Below, piece by piece: positions 8,016-17,101 of a stretch of 64,000 nucleotides of DNA. Where the stretch lies: the NCBI RefSeq assembly GCF_900168685.1, contig NZ_FVZN01000009.1, positions 1-64,000 of the forward strand. The letters run 5' to 3'. The position numbers and the translations under genes were made by a program. Below the pieces are notes generated by a model. That model had not been told where the DNA came from and searched no databases. It worked only from the letters and a program-made list of their open reading frames with translations. How positions within the stretch are numbered: the stretch's first letter is position 1; each line of letters begins with the position of its first letter. The DNA is from Solibacillus isronensis (lineage in GTDB: Bacteria; Bacillota; Bacilli; Bacillales_A; Planococcaceae).

Positions 8016-8300
8016 TTATTCCTCTTCTGTTGCCCGTGTTTCTTCCAAAAATTCATTCAACTGAAACAAGCCTACGAAATCATTCATAATCGCTTCGGTC
8101 GCTTTCAGTTCTCCGGCAATGACAGGATGAATCGATTGCAACTCGGCAGACTCCAGCTGTTGTTTCAATGTTGAACGTTTCGTTTCGAGTTGGCGGTAAA
8201 ACTCCAGTGCACGCCCGCGCCTGAATGTTTGGGCACCCTTTGAACGGCGGTTACCATGTTCTCCTTCTCCTCGAGGTCTCCCTCTACCTTCTGATCTCAT
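8016..8300 (-). CDS. Small basic protein of unknown function, first gene of ABC exporter operon
   Basis: I do not recognise this protein. It is 94 residues from the chosen ATG: the first 30 are rich in Arg and Gly (RGRPRGEGEHGNRR), the rest is charged and predicted helical, possibly a short coiled coil (LETKRSTLKQQLESAEL), ending with a Glu-rich tail. There is no signal peptide or membrane segment. A basic tail plus helix at the head of a drug-exporter operon could suggest a nucleic-acid-binding regulator, but no known helix-turn-helix is evident. The frame also allows a GTG at 8309; the ATG at 8300 has a GGTGA ribosome-binding element 5 bases before it. The next gene begins 33 bases on. Confidence 0.65.
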   Translation of the reverse strand: MRSEGRGRPRGEGEHGNRRSKGAQTFRRGRALEFYRQLETKRSTLKQQLESAELQSIHPVIAGELKATEAIMNDFVGLFQLNEFLEETRATEEE

Positions 8301-8329
8301 ATTTTTCACCCCAACCTTTTTGAATACTA

Positions 8330-8349
8330 TTGTATACTAATGTATACAA
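8330..8349. promoter_or_regulatory. Palindromic operator upstream of the ABC exporter operon
   Basis: TTGTATAC-TAAT-GTATACAA is a perfect 8-base inverted repeat with a 4-base centre, about 30 bases before the small-protein start. It overlaps TACAAT, a likely -10 for leftward transcription. This is typical of TetR-, PadR- or MarR-type operators at exporter promoters; no such regulator gene is adjacent. Confidence 0.6.
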
Positions 8350-8467
8350 AATTTCTACTCTGGTTAAAGTATTTAGAAGAAGTACTTTTCTCAATTCCTT
8401 TTATTTTGTTTGTCCAATAAATATCGTTACTATGAAAAAAAGCAGTTTTATTAAAGGGGTACTTAAA

Positions 8468-9387
8468 ATGAAAAACGTGACAAGCGATATTATTCAGTTT
8501 AGAGGATCGCATTATGAGTTTGGTATATATCAGGGAGAGCTTTTAAAGAATTCTCCTCTTCTTTCCAATAGAGAACAACTTTATCAACAATTGAATCATA
8601 GATTTTCTATAGATAAATCATATGTTAAGAAACTTTTAGTCCGTCTCGGTCCGGGAATTGAAGAGGAAATCGAAGGTCTTGCTTACTCGCTTGGTTATAA
8701 GGAGGAAAAGGCTTTACTTCATTATGGCGGCTATTATGCCGCACACAAAAAAAGCGGATGTTCTATTACGACAAGCCCTTCTTATATGATCCGCAACTAT
8801 GACAATGATCCCCAAACTTACGACGGGCGTTTTATGTTATATGCCCCATCTGACGGTGGCTACGCGACACTCGGACCTTCCATGCAAATTACAGGGCGTA
8901 TGGATGGAATGAATGGAAAAAATTAAAAAATATTCCCCATAAGCATTCATTTAATTATGTATTACTAGATGCCAAGCAAACGATGGTAGCAGTAGAAGCA
9001 TCTCCGCGCAATGTGGCCGTACGGGACGCAACAGCGTGCACGAATCACTTTAATGTCCTGAAAGAAGAAAATCGGTATCGAACGGAGGATTCCTTAGCGC
9101 GGGAGCACATTATTTCGAATGCCCAGGCAAATTCGCTTACTTTTGAAAATGCATTTAAATTAATGAATGGTATCGAAAATGGGGTATTTGCGACAAAATA
9201 CGGAGCATGGGATGGTACACTTCATACGGTTGGCTATTTACCAGCTGAAGGTAAATGTATTTTTGCTTTAGGTGGGGATGCGTTGCCTGTAGTGATTGAT
9301 TTTAAATCATGGATAAGCGGAACTCATTTGCCTCTTTCAAAAATTAAAGGAAAACTCCATGCGACAAACGGCTTTGCAAATGAATAA
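8468..9387 (+). pseudogene. Broken C45-family (acyltransferase-like, Ntn hydrolase) gene
   Basis: Two fragments of one family lie in different frames. The 5' part (8468-8926) has an AAAGGGG ribosome-binding site and encodes a typical C45/AAT N-terminal region with the candidate nucleophile Cys in KKSGCSITTSP, then stops just after GRMDGMNGKN. The 3' part resumes at about 8930 in another frame as LKNIPHKHSFNYVLLD and runs to 9387. Intact relatives have about 40 more residues between these points, so there is an internal deletion plus frame change rather than a single-base error. C45 proteins include isopenicillin-N acyltransferase and other self-processing amidohydrolases. The product is probably non-functional. 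Confidence 0.8.
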
Positions 9388-9400
9388 GAACAAAAGTGCT

Positions 9401-9546
9401 AAAGCGCCCGTTCAAATCCGAGGGGGCATAACGCCACGTCCTTGTGGCATGCCCCCAATGACTCACGCCGTGTGAGCCGCAAGACTAGGAAGGCCTGACG
9501 CAAAAGGACTTAATGGTGTGAGGAGTTGGCGCTTTTGCCTGGACGG
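9401..9546. repeat. Structured GC-rich intergenic element
   Basis: The ends pair: AAAGCGCC (9401-9408) with GGCGCTTT (9528-9535). Inside are a strong hairpin, GGGGGCAT / ATGCCCCC (9422-9456) capped by GCCAC / GTGGC, and a second, CTCAC / GTGAG (9462-9476). No reading frame is convincing. It resembles the dispersed structured repeats common in this family, but copy number cannot be seen here. Confidence 0.55.
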
Positions 9547-9550
9547 GAAC

Positions 9551-9590
9551 AAAAAAACCCCCTTCTCGGAAAAATTCCAAGAAAGGGTTT
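9551..9590 (-). terminator. Terminator of the rplM-rpsI operon
   Basis: The minus strand reads ACCCTTTCTTGGAA, a short loop, TCCGAGAAGGGGG and then seven Ts. It lies 31 bases after the rpsI stop. Confidence 0.85.
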
Positions 9591-9620
9591 TGTAATTTCG
9601 CAAAATAGTAATCGTAAAGA

Positions 9621-10013
9621 TTAACGTTTTGAGAACTGAGGTGCACGACGAGCGCCGCGTAGACCTGGTTTTTTACGCTCTTTCATACGTGAATCACGAG
9701 TTAATAGACCCGCTGATTTTAAAGCTGGGCGGAAGTCTGGATCAACTTGTAATAATGCACGTGCGATACCGTGACGGATTGCTCCAGCTTGACCTGTGAA
9801 TCCACCACCGTTTACGTTAACGTGAACGTCATATGAACCTTTAGTTTCTGTAGCTACTAATGGTTGGTTGATAATTAAGTGTAAAGTTTCGTATGGTAGG
9901 TAATCTGCAACATCACGGTTGTTGATTACTACTTTACCTTCGCCTGGTACTAAACGTACGCGAGCAGTTGAGCTTTTACGGCGACCTGTGCCGATGTATT
10001 GTACTTGTGCCAA
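9621..10013 (-). CDS. rpsI: 30S ribosomal protein S9
   Basis: S9, 130 residues, sits in the 30S head, and its C-terminal tail reaches the P-site tRNA. The start [16 protein letters not shown], the internal [19 protein letters not shown] and the conserved end APQFSKR are all present, and the length is normal. It follows rplM by 29 bases; the two form one operon ending at the hairpin near 9570. Confidence 0.98.
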   Translation of the reverse strand: MAQVQYIGTGRRKSSTARVRLVPGEGKVVINNRDVADYLPYETLHLIINQPLVATETKGSYDVHVNVNGGGFTGQAGAIRHGIARALLQVDPDFRPALKSAGLLTRDSRMKERKKPGLRGARRAPQFSKR

Positions 10014-10042
10014 AGTTATTTCCTCCTATTATAGTTTATTGA

Positions 10043-10480
10043 TTAACCACGTAACTCGTAAGCTTCTGGTTTTTGTGCAGCATGTGGATGTTCAGAACCA
10101 GTGTAAACGTTCAATTTAGAGAACATTTGACGACCTAAAGAGTTCTTTGGAAGCATACCTTTAATTGCTAACTCAAGCATTTGAGTTGGGTATTTTTCCT
10201 TCATTTCACCAGCTGTACGTTGTTTTAAACCACCAGCGAATTGAGTGTGACGGTAGTAAATTTTCTTTTGTAATTTGTTACCTGTTAACTCAATTTTATC
10301 AGCGTTGATGATGATCACATGATCTCCTGTATCAACGTTTGGTGTGAAAGTTGGTTTATGTTTACCGCGTAAGATAGAAGCTACTTCAGAAGCTAAACGA
10401 CCTAACGTTTGGCCTTCTGCGTCAACTACTAACCATTTACGTTCTACTTCTTGACCTTTAGCCATGAAAGTTGTGCGCAT
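10043..10480 (-). CDS. rplM: 50S ribosomal protein L13
   Basis: L13, 145 residues, is an early-assembling 50S protein binding domain II of 23S rRNA. The [16 protein letters not shown] start and [18 protein letters not shown] are typical of the family, as is the [16 protein letters not shown] segment. The start follows a good AGGAGGA ribosome-binding site. A sigma-A promoter and about 95 bases of leader precede it, where many Bacillales carry an L13-binding leader. Confidence 0.98.
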   Translation of the reverse strand: MRTTFMAKGQEVERKWLVVDAEGQTLGRLASEVASILRGKHKPTFTPNVDTGDHVIIINADKIELTGNKLQKKIYYRHTQFAGGLKQRTAGEMKEKYPTQMLELAIKGMLPKNSLGRQMFSKLNVYTGSEHPHAAQKPEAYELRG

Positions 10481-10584
10481 GTTTGTATCCTCCTAATCGA
10501 TATGAATTACCGTTATTTTTCATTATATACACTTTATAAGTTTCGGGGCTTATTTTTGTGGTGGTAATGAAAATACCATACATC
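10481..10584 (-). promoter_or_regulatory. rplM leader, candidate L13 autoregulatory leader
   Basis: This is the untranslated leader of rplM-rpsI. It contains small stems TGGTA / TACCA with a 7-base loop and TAAG / CTTA. L13-binding leaders are known upstream of rplM in Firmicutes. I infer this from position and could not match the covariance model by eye. Confidence 0.4.
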
Positions 10585-10613
10585 ATCATATACTGGATCG
10601 CGTTTAAAGTCAA
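10585..10613 (-). promoter_or_regulatory. Sigma-A promoter of rplM-rpsI
   Basis: TTGACT (10608-10613), a 17-base spacer and TATGAT (10585-10590) on the minus strand. This makes rplM-rpsI a separate transcription unit from truA upstream. Confidence 0.75.
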
Positions 10614-10713
10614 GATATTTAATTGAACACCTGGAGAGGTTGTTAACCCTTTTCACAAGCCGATTTCTCTAGGATTTTGACGTGAAAAGCGAAACTTTTT
10701 CAAAAAAATTTTA

Positions 10714-11460
10714 TTAATCTTGATAAAAAACTTGTTCTAAATATAGACCATGTGCCGGTGCTGTTTTACCTGCCTGTGCACGGTCCATCGAAGCAATCGT
10801 TTTTTCCAGTGACGATACTTCCCTTCGACCGATGCCAACTTCCCACAATGTCCCTGCAATGATCCGCACCATATTATATAAAAAGCCGTTGCCGCTGATA
10901 GTCATATGCAATTCTTCTCCATGCCAGGAAAGCTCCAGTGCTTCAACCGTACGCACTTTATCAACAACACTGGTATTTGCCGCGCAAAAGCAGCTGAAGT
11001 CATGTGTCCCGACAATTGCCTGTGCTGCTTCACGCATTGCCTCTACATTCGGCTTCACTCCACCTGTCTCGACTGTACAATGCCTTCTAAACGGGCTTTG
11101 AACAGCGTTGCAATCCCAAATATACCGATAACGTTTGCCTGATACATCATAGCGGGCATGAAAGTCTTCCCTTACTTGCTCCATATGAAGTACACGAATA
11201 TCACGCGGCAATTGGACATTTAATGCTTTTTGGAATTTTTCAGGCGGAATCGCAAGAGCGGTATCAAAATGTATGACTTGACCTGTTGCGTGGACACGCG
11301 CATCTGTACGGCCGCTTGCTGTAATCTTAACGTGTGTCCCTTTATGCATTGTAGTTAATACTTTTTCGATTTCAAGCTGTACTGTACGCTCACCAGGCTG
11401 TACCTGATAGCCCGCAAAACCGGTGCCGTCATAGCTAATCGTTGCTTTTAATCTCACCAT
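10714..11460 (-). CDS. truA: tRNA pseudouridine(38-40) synthase TruA
   Basis: TruA isomerises uridines 38-40 in the anticodon arm of many tRNAs. The protein is 248 residues, normal for the family. The catalytic Asp is Asp53 in ASGRTDARVHA, and the second domain carries the conserved HDFSCFCAAN and NGFLYNMVRIIAGTL segments. It follows ecfT by 12 bases and is probably cotranscribed with the ECF genes, as in B. subtilis. Confidence 0.97.
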   Translation of the reverse strand: MVRLKATISYDGTGFAGYQVQPGERTVQLEIEKVLTTMHKGTHVKITASGRTDARVHATGQVIHFDTALAIPPEKFQKALNVQLPRDIRVLHMEQVREDFHARYDVSGKRYRYIWDCNAVQSPFRRHCTVETGGVKPNVEAMREAAQAIVGTHDFSCFCAANTSVVDKVRTVEALELSWHGEELHMTISGNGFLYNMVRIIAGTLWEVGIGRREVSSLEKTIASMDRAQAGKTAPAHGLYLEQVFYQD

Positions 11461-11472
11461 ATCTTTACTCCT

Positions 11473-12270
11473 CTAACTGCGCAGCATCCATAACAGGACG
11501 CCCAATAATACAAGTACGACTATAATAGCCGTATCTCTTCCCATCCACTTTAACTGACGGTATTTCGTACGCCCTTCGCCCCCGCGGTAGCCTCGCACTT
11601 CCATCGCAGTCGCTAAATCTTCCGCACGTTTAAATGCACTGACAAAGAGGGGTACCAACAACGGCACAACTGCCTTAAGACGATCTTTAATCGGTCCTGC
11701 ACTTAAATCCGAACCGCGGGCCATCTGCGCTTTCATAATTTTATCCGTCTCATCCATTAATGTTGGGATGAAACGTAAAGAAATCGACATCATTAATGCA
11801 AGCTCATGAACAGGCAGCTTTAGCTTTTTAAACGGATTGAGCAGTACTTCCAGACCGTCCGTAATTGAAATAGGGGAAGTAGTTAACGTTAAGATCGATG
11901 TCATAAATACAAGCATTAAAAAGCGCATTGATATGAACATCCCTTGCCTTAAACCTTCTTCGTATATTTTCATAAAGCCAAGATCAACTAATACCGGTCC
12001 TTCCCTCGTCATAAACAAATGCAAAATTAAAGTGAAGAGCATTAAAAATATGACGGGTTTCAAACCGTTGATTAAAAAATAAAGGCGGATTCTCGAAAGT
12101 AAAATAACGAGTAATGTAAACGCCAAAAGCAACGCATAGGTCACTATATTATTGGCAAAAAAGACTACGATAATAAATGCAAAAACAAAAAGCAGCTTTG
12201 AGCGCGGATCGAGCTTATGCACAAATGAATTGCCTGGTATATAGCGCCCAAAAATCATTTTTTCCATCAT
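11473..12270 (-). CDS. ecfT: ECF transporter transmembrane protein EcfT
   Basis: EcfT couples the two ECF ATPases to exchangeable vitamin-binding S components. The 265-residue protein has a membrane region of about five helices and, toward the C-terminal half, the two short Ala-Arg motifs that contact the ATPases: ARGSDL in the MKAQMARGSDLSAG segment and VRGYRG near AMEVRGYRGGEG. The ATG start overlaps the stop of ecfA2 by 4 bases, so the two are translationally coupled. No S-component gene is in the window, as expected for a group II ECF module. Confidence 0.95.
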   Translation of the reverse strand: MMEKMIFGRYIPGNSFVHKLDPRSKLLFVFAFIIVVFFANNIVTYALLLAFTLLVILLSRIRLYFLINGLKPVIFLMLFTLILHLFMTREGPVLVDLGFMKIYEEGLRQGMFISMRFLMLVFMTSILTLTTSPISITDGLEVLLNPFKKLKLPVHELALMMSISLRFIPTLMDETDKIMKAQMARGSDLSAGPIKDRLKAVVPLLVPLFVSAFKRAEDLATAMEVRGYRGGEGRTKYRQLKWMGRDTAIIVVLVLLGVLLWMLRS

Positions 12271-13139
12271 TGCTGTTCACGCCCCTTTGGAATTGCCTGT
12301 CCAATTTCTACGGCAAGCTCTTCTTCAGTTAAGCATACTTTCGCTAACGGTTTCCCCATCATCTTCTCGATCTGATGCTGAAAGCGAACAATACGTGGCG
12401 GCTCCAGACGGAATTGGGCAAGAGTTTCGCGATCGCTGAAAATTGTACGCGGATCTCCAGTTAACACACAGCGTCCTTCATGCATAATGGCAACCGCATC
12501 CGCATAGCGTGCCGCATCTTCCATACTATGTGTAACAAGTATCGTTGTTAACCCGCGCTCTTTATGTAGCTTATAAAATAAGTCCATAATTTCCTTTTGG
12601 CCACGTGGATCAAGACCCGCTGTAGGCTCATCCAGAACGATTACTTCAGGATCCATTGCCAATACCCCTGCAATGGCAACACGGCGCATTTGGCCACCCG
12701 AGAGATCAAATGGGGACTTGTCCATAATTTCTTCCGGCAACCCTACTAAAGAGATCAGCTCACGCGCACGTTTTTCCGCTTCTTCTTCAGACACCCCAAA
12801 ATTCATCGGACCAAACATAATATCCTTTAATACGGTCTCCTCAAAAAGCTGGTGTTCAGGAAACTGAAACACGATGCCTACCTTTTGACGCACTTCTTTT
12901 AAGTCTTTTGCTTTTTTTCCTGCTTCTATCATACGGTCCCCGATTTTTACGGTACCGCTCGAAGGTTTTAATAATCCGTTAAAGTGAAGGAGGATAGTGG
13001 ATTTTCCTGAACCAGTATGTCCGATAATCGCCTGAAATGTTCCACTTTTAATTGTTAAGTCAACCTCATGTAAAGCTTGTTTTTCAAACGGAGTGCCTTT
13101 TGCATAGGCATAGCTTACTTGTTGAAGTTGGATGTCCAT
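12267..13139 (-). CDS. ecfA2: ECF transporter ATPase A2
   Basis: This is the second ATPase of the ECF energy-coupling module, 290 residues. Walker A is GHTGSGKST, the Q-loop lies in VFQFPEHQLF, the signature is LSGGQMRR, and Walker B is VIVLDEPTAGLD followed by the switch His in VTHSMED. The C-terminal extension is usual for EcfA2 proteins. The start lies inside the end of ecfA1 (25-base overlap), so the two ATPases are made together and pair as a heterodimer. Confidence 0.96.
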   Translation of the reverse strand: MDIQLQQVSYAYAKGTPFEKQALHEVDLTIKSGTFQAIIGHTGSGKSTILLHFNGLLKPSSGTVKIGDRMIEAGKKAKDLKEVRQKVGIVFQFPEHQLFEETVLKDIMFGPMNFGVSEEEAEKRARELISLVGLPEEIMDKSPFDLSGGQMRRVAIAGVLAMDPEVIVLDEPTAGLDPRGQKEIMDLFYKLHKERGLTTILVTHSMEDAARYADAVAIMHEGRCVLTGDPRTIFSDRETLAQFRLEPPRIVRFQHQIEKMMGKPLAKVCLTEEELAVEIGQAIPKGREQQ

Positions 13140-13960
13140 AAGTCATTCACCAGCTCTTCTTCTGTCATATGTTGTCCTACAAGATGTACACCTTGTGCTT
13201 GCAGCAGCTTCGTCATTTTCATCGCAAACGGCATATCCAAACCAAACTGTACGAGATCATCACCCAATGCAAAGATCTCTTCAGGCGTTCCTTCTGCGTA
13301 TTTTTTACCGGCATTCATAAAAATAATACGGTCTGCCAGTAAAGCTTCTTCAAGATCATGTGTTATCGCAAGTACCGTAAGACCAATTTCTTTACGCAGT
13401 GCTTCCACGATTGTTAACACTTCTTCACGGCCTTGAGGATCCAGCATAGATGTTGCTTCGTCCAATATTAATATTTGCGGATGCATTGCCAATGCCCCAG
13501 CAATAGCAACACGCTGCTTCTGTCCGCCTGATAGATGATGTGGCTCGTGGTTGATAAAGTTTTCCATCTTCACTTGTCTGAGTGCATTGTGCACACGTTT
13601 AACCATCTCTTCATGCGGAACACCGTTGTTTTCGAGTGAGAAGGCAACATCATCCTGCACAGTAGCCCCTACAAACTGATTGTCCGGATTTTGAAAGACA
13701 ATACCAATCTGTGAACGAATATCCCATATATTTTCTTCTGTAAGGATCTCACGTTTAATACGGACTTCCCCTTGCTGTGGCATTAGTAATCCACTCATCA
13801 ATTTAGCCATTGTCGATTTTCCTGAGCCGTTATGACCGACAATCGTAATCCATTCCCCTTTATTAATCATAAAGGAAACATCCTCTACCGCATTTTGTTT
13901 ATGAGGCTCTTCCGGTGTATAGGAGTAGGTCACTTGATTAAATGATAAAATTTCACTCAT
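13115..13960 (-). CDS. ecfA1: ECF transporter ATPase A1
   Basis: This is the first ATPase of the ECF module, 281 residues. Walker A is GHNGSGKST, Q-loop VFQNPDNQF, signature LSGGQKQRVAIAG, Walker B ILILDEATSMLD, and switch His in ITHDLEEA. It powers uptake of vitamins or metals through S components encoded elsewhere. It heads the ecfA1-ecfA2-ecfT-truA operon. The region before it holds several terminator-like hairpins that may limit read-through from the ribosomal cluster. Confidence 0.96.
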   Translation of the reverse strand: MSEILSFNQVTYSYTPEEPHKQNAVEDVSFMINKGEWITIVGHNGSGKSTMAKLMSGLLMPQQGEVRIKREILTEENIWDIRSQIGIVFQNPDNQFVGATVQDDVAFSLENNGVPHEEMVKRVHNALRQVKMENFINHEPHHLSGGQKQRVAIAGALAMHPQILILDEATSMLDPQGREEVLTIVEALRKEIGLTVLAITHDLEEALLADRIIFMNAGKKYAEGTPEEIFALGDDLVQFGLDMPFAMKMTKLLQAQGVHLVGQHMTEEELVNDLWTSNFNK

Positions 13961-14337
13961 ACGCAGCTAATCTCCCCTCTGCTTCGCTATAGTATGACTT
14001 ATTATTAGTTAACTTGAATTTCCCAGGAAATGATACCTATATAAAAATAAAGCACGTTTTCAAACAAGTTTTGCGCGAACGGCCACCTATTTAAACGTAC
14101 TTTATGTTTGCATATGTATAGGGAATTTAGGGGCTCAACCCTTCATTCCATAAATAAAAAAGCGCGCACCTCATTCAGAGAAATGCGCTTGTCGTTACAT
14201 TTACAAAATTTAAGGGTGCTCAAGCCCTAAAATTCGTTGAATGAGGTGCGGAGAGCTAAACGAGACGCCAGTATTTACTACCCCGCTCATCATAACGCTC
14301 AGCTTAATTATGTCGTATAAATCGATTTGTTTATATA
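13961..14337 (-). other. Structured non-coding region upstream of ecfA1
   Basis: No gene is seen. Read leftward, it contains CGCACCTCATTCA (14238-14250), a hairpin AATTTTAGGG / CCCTTAAATT (14207-14234), then the exact complement TGAATGAGGTGCG (14165-14177) followed by CGC and six Ts. An overlapping alternative hairpin is AAGCGC / GCGCTT (14160-14190). Further on, ATAAAGTACGTTT (14093-14105) pairs with AAACGTGCTTTAT (14047-14059), again followed by Ts. Both blocks look like intrinsic terminators and could be attenuators or a small RNA. Confidence 0.55.
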
Positions 14338-14381
14338 AAAAAGGGGTGCGGGTTCAACCGGTGAACCGGACACCCCTTTTT
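14338..14381 (-). terminator. Terminator after rplQ
   Basis: On the minus strand AAAAAGGGGTG, then CCGGTTCA, a 5-base loop, TGAACC, then GCACCCC and six Ts. This is a long, stable hairpin that closes the S10-spc-alpha transcription unit 20 bases after the rplQ stop. Confidence 0.93.
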
Positions 14382-14401
14382 CACCTGTATGTTATTAAGA
14401 A

Positions 14402-14779
14402 TTAAACTAATTCGATAACTACTACTGGTGCGCCGTCTCCACGACGAGGACCTACTTTAAGAATACGAGTGTAACCACCTTGACGCTCCGCATAACGAGG
14501 TGCGATATCGTCAAATAATTTTTGAAGTGCGAAAACAGTTTTTTCTTCTTCGCCTTCTCCAACTGTTACTAGCTCACGACGGATGAATGCTGCTGCCTGA
14601 CGACGAGCGTGTAAATCTCCGCGTTTACCTAAAGTAATCATTTTCTCAACAGCTTTACGAGTTTCTTTAGCGCGCGCTTCAGTAGTTTCGATGCGCTCGT
14701 TGATGATTAAATCAGTAGCTAAGTCGCGTAATAATGCTTTACGTTGAGAACTTGTACGACCAAGTTTTCTGTAACCCAT
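14402..14779 (-). CDS. rplQ: 50S ribosomal protein L17
   Basis: L17, 125 residues, lies near the polypeptide exit tunnel of the 50S subunit. The conserved [20 protein letters not shown] start and the [11 protein letters not shown] segment are present. It is the last gene of the alpha operon, 56 bases after rpoA, followed by a strong terminator. Confidence 0.98.
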   Translation of the reverse strand: MGYRKLGRTSSQRKALLRDLATDLIINERIETTEARAKETRKAVEKMITLGKRGDLHARRQAAAFIRRELVTVGEGEEEKTVFALQKLFDDIAPRYAERQGGYTRILKVGPRRGDGAPVVVIELV

Positions 14780-14835
14780 GGACGTTTCCCTCCTTTTAAA
14801 TATATCTGATCTAGCTAAATTTTATAATTTTTCGC

Positions 14836-15780
14836 TTAGTCTTCTTTACGCAATCCTAAACCAAGCTCTTCTAACTTATGCTTAACTTCTTCAAGAGACT
14901 TACGACCAAGATTACGTACTTTCATCATATCGTCTTCTGACTTGTTAGCTAACTCTAATACCGTATTGATACCAGCACGCTTCAAGCAGTTGTAAGAACG
15001 AACAGAAAGATCAAGTTCTTCGATAGTCATCTCTAATACTTTTTCTTTTTGGTCTTCTTCTTTTTCGACCATGATTTCAGCAGTTTGTGCCTCGTTCGTC
15101 ATGCCAACGAAGATATTTAAGTGTTCAGTTAAAATTTTCGCTCCAAGTGAAATCGCCTCTTTAGGACCGATGCTTCCATCTGTCCATACATCAAGTGATA
15201 ACTTGTCGTAGTCAGAATTTTGTCCAACACGAGTGTTCTCTACTTGGAAGTTGACGCGTGAAACTGGAGTGTAAATAGAGTCGATCGGGATCACGCCGAT
15301 AGGAAGATCCTCACGTTTGTTTTGATCAGCAGGAGTATAACCACGGCCACGTTGTGCGTACATACGCATACGTAAATGACCGTTCTTAGCGATTGTTGCG
15401 ATATATAGATCTGGGTTTAAAATTTCTACATCACTGTCATGTGTAATGTCAGCTGCAGTAACCGTTCCGTCACCTTTTACATCAATCTCAATAACTTTTT
15501 CTTCGTCAGAGTAGATTTTTAAAGCTAGCTTTTTCACGTTTAAGATAATCGATGCGACATCTTCTACAACGCCTTCTACAGTTGAGAATTCGTGTAATAC
15601 GCCGTCAATTTGAATTGACGTAACAGCAGCTCCAGGTAATGAAGACAGAAGGATACGACGTAGAGAATTCCCCAAAGTATTACCATAACCGCGTTCAAGC
15701 GGTTCTACAACAAACTTGCCGTATTTGGCATCTTCGCTAATCTCCACTGTTTCAATCTTTGGTTTTTCAATTTCGATCAT
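14836..15780 (-). CDS. rpoA: DNA-directed RNA polymerase alpha subunit
   Basis: RpoA, 314 residues. The N-terminal dimerisation domain (about residues 1-228) includes [22 protein letters not shown]-type sequence; an acidic linker rich in Glu ([10 protein letters not shown]) leads to the C-terminal domain (about 245-314) with [16 protein letters not shown] and [11 protein letters not shown], which binds UP elements and activators. Normal length. The 145-base gap before it holds a likely internal promoter. Confidence 0.99.
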   Translation of the reverse strand: MIEIEKPKIETVEISEDAKYGKFVVEPLERGYGNTLGNSLRRILLSSLPGAAVTSIQIDGVLHEFSTVEGVVEDVASIILNVKKLALKIYSDEEKVIEIDVKGDGTVTAADITHDSDVEILNPDLYIATIAKNGHLRMRMYAQRGRGYTPADQNKREDLPIGVIPIDSIYTPVSRVNFQVENTRVGQNSDYDKLSLDVWTDGSIGPKEAISLGAKILTEHLNIFVGMTNEAQTAEIMVEKEEDQKEKVLEMTIEELDLSVRSYNCLKRAGINTVLELANKSEDDMMKVRNLGRKSLEEVKHKLEELGLGLRKED

Positions 15781-15849
15781 TCCAATTTACCCTCCTTCAA
15801 AACATCTAATGTATAGGTTCTTATCATCATAGTTGTTAATCTGAGTTAG

Positions 15850-15878
15850 ACTATAAAATGCACAAGACTTTTGTACAA
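15850..15878 (-). promoter_or_regulatory. Internal promoter upstream of rpoA
   Basis: TTGTAC (15873-15878), 17 bases, TATAGT (15850-15855) on the minus strand. A small hairpin AGAAGTA / TACTTCT (15896-15913) precedes it. It would allow extra rpoA-rplQ transcription. Confidence 0.5.
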
Positions 15879-15925
15879 AGTAACATGATGTACGTAGAAG
15901 TAATTATACTTCTAAGCTGCACCCA

Positions 15926-16333
<408 letters not shown>

Positions 16334-16341
16334 TTACTTAA

Positions 16342-16707
16342 TTATTTTTTCTTGTTCGCTACAGTCTTACGTGGACCTTTACGCGTACGCGCATTGTTTT
16401 TCGTATTTTGACCACGAACAGGTAAACCACGACGGTGACGGATACCACGGTTTGAAGCGATTTCCATTAAACGTTTGATGTTTAAAGAAACTTCACGACG
16501 TAAGTCACCTTCAGTTTTGTATGAATCTAATTGTTCACGGATTTGGTTTAATTGATCTTCTGTTAAGTCTTTAACGCGAGTATTTTCGTCAATACCTGCA
16601 CCTGCTAATACTTTTTGAGAAGTAGTTTTACCAATACCGTAAATGTATGTTAATGAAATTACAACGCGTTTGTCGCGAGGAATATCAACACCAGCAATAC
16701 GTGCCAT
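16342..16707 (-). CDS. rpsM: 30S ribosomal protein S13
   Basis: S13, 121 residues, forms inter-subunit bridges from the 30S head. [15 protein letters not shown], the [14 protein letters not shown] helix-hairpin-helix-like segment and [14 protein letters not shown] are present, with the basic tail. It follows rpmJ by 24 bases. Confidence 0.98.
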   Translation of the reverse strand: MARIAGVDIPRDKRVVISLTYIYGIGKTTSQKVLAGAGIDENTRVKDLTEDQLNQIREQLDSYKTEGDLRREVSLNIKRLMEIASNRGIRHRRGLPVRGQNTKNNARTRKGPRKTVANKKK

Positions 16708-16731
16708 TCGTTAGTGCACCTCCTTGATTAA

Positions 16732-16845
<114 letters not shown>

Positions 16846-16882
16846 CTAACCTAACCTCCTTAATAGTCCGGAGTGCAAAAGA

Positions 16883-17101
16883 TTATTTAAAACGGTATGT
16901 GATACGACCGCGAGTTAAATCATAAGGAGATAACTCAATAGTAACCTTATCTCCAGGTAGGATACGGATAAAGTGCATACGGATCTTTCCAGATACGTGT
17001 GCAAGCACAGTGTGCCCATTTTCTAATTCTACCTTAAACATCGCGTTTGGCAAAGTCTCAACAACTGTCCCTTCGACTTCAATTACATCGTCTTTCGCCA
17101 T
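16883..17101 (-). CDS. infA: Translation initiation factor IF-1
   Basis: IF-1, 72 residues, is a single OB-fold protein that occupies the 30S A site during initiation. It begins [19 protein letters not shown] and contains the conserved [19 protein letters not shown] and [15 protein letters not shown] segments. It is followed by rpmJ, but upstream there is no map gene; a 413-base non-coding interval separates it from adk. Confidence 0.98.
   Translation of the reverse strand: MAKDDVIEVEGTVVETLPNAMFKVELENGHTVLAHVSGKIRMHFIRILPGDKVTIELSPYDLTRGRITYRFK

Noticed and set aside
8900-8940. The C45 break as a simple sequencing frameshift
   Set aside because: One inserted or lost base would not restore the roughly 40 residues missing between the two halves; a deletion fits better.
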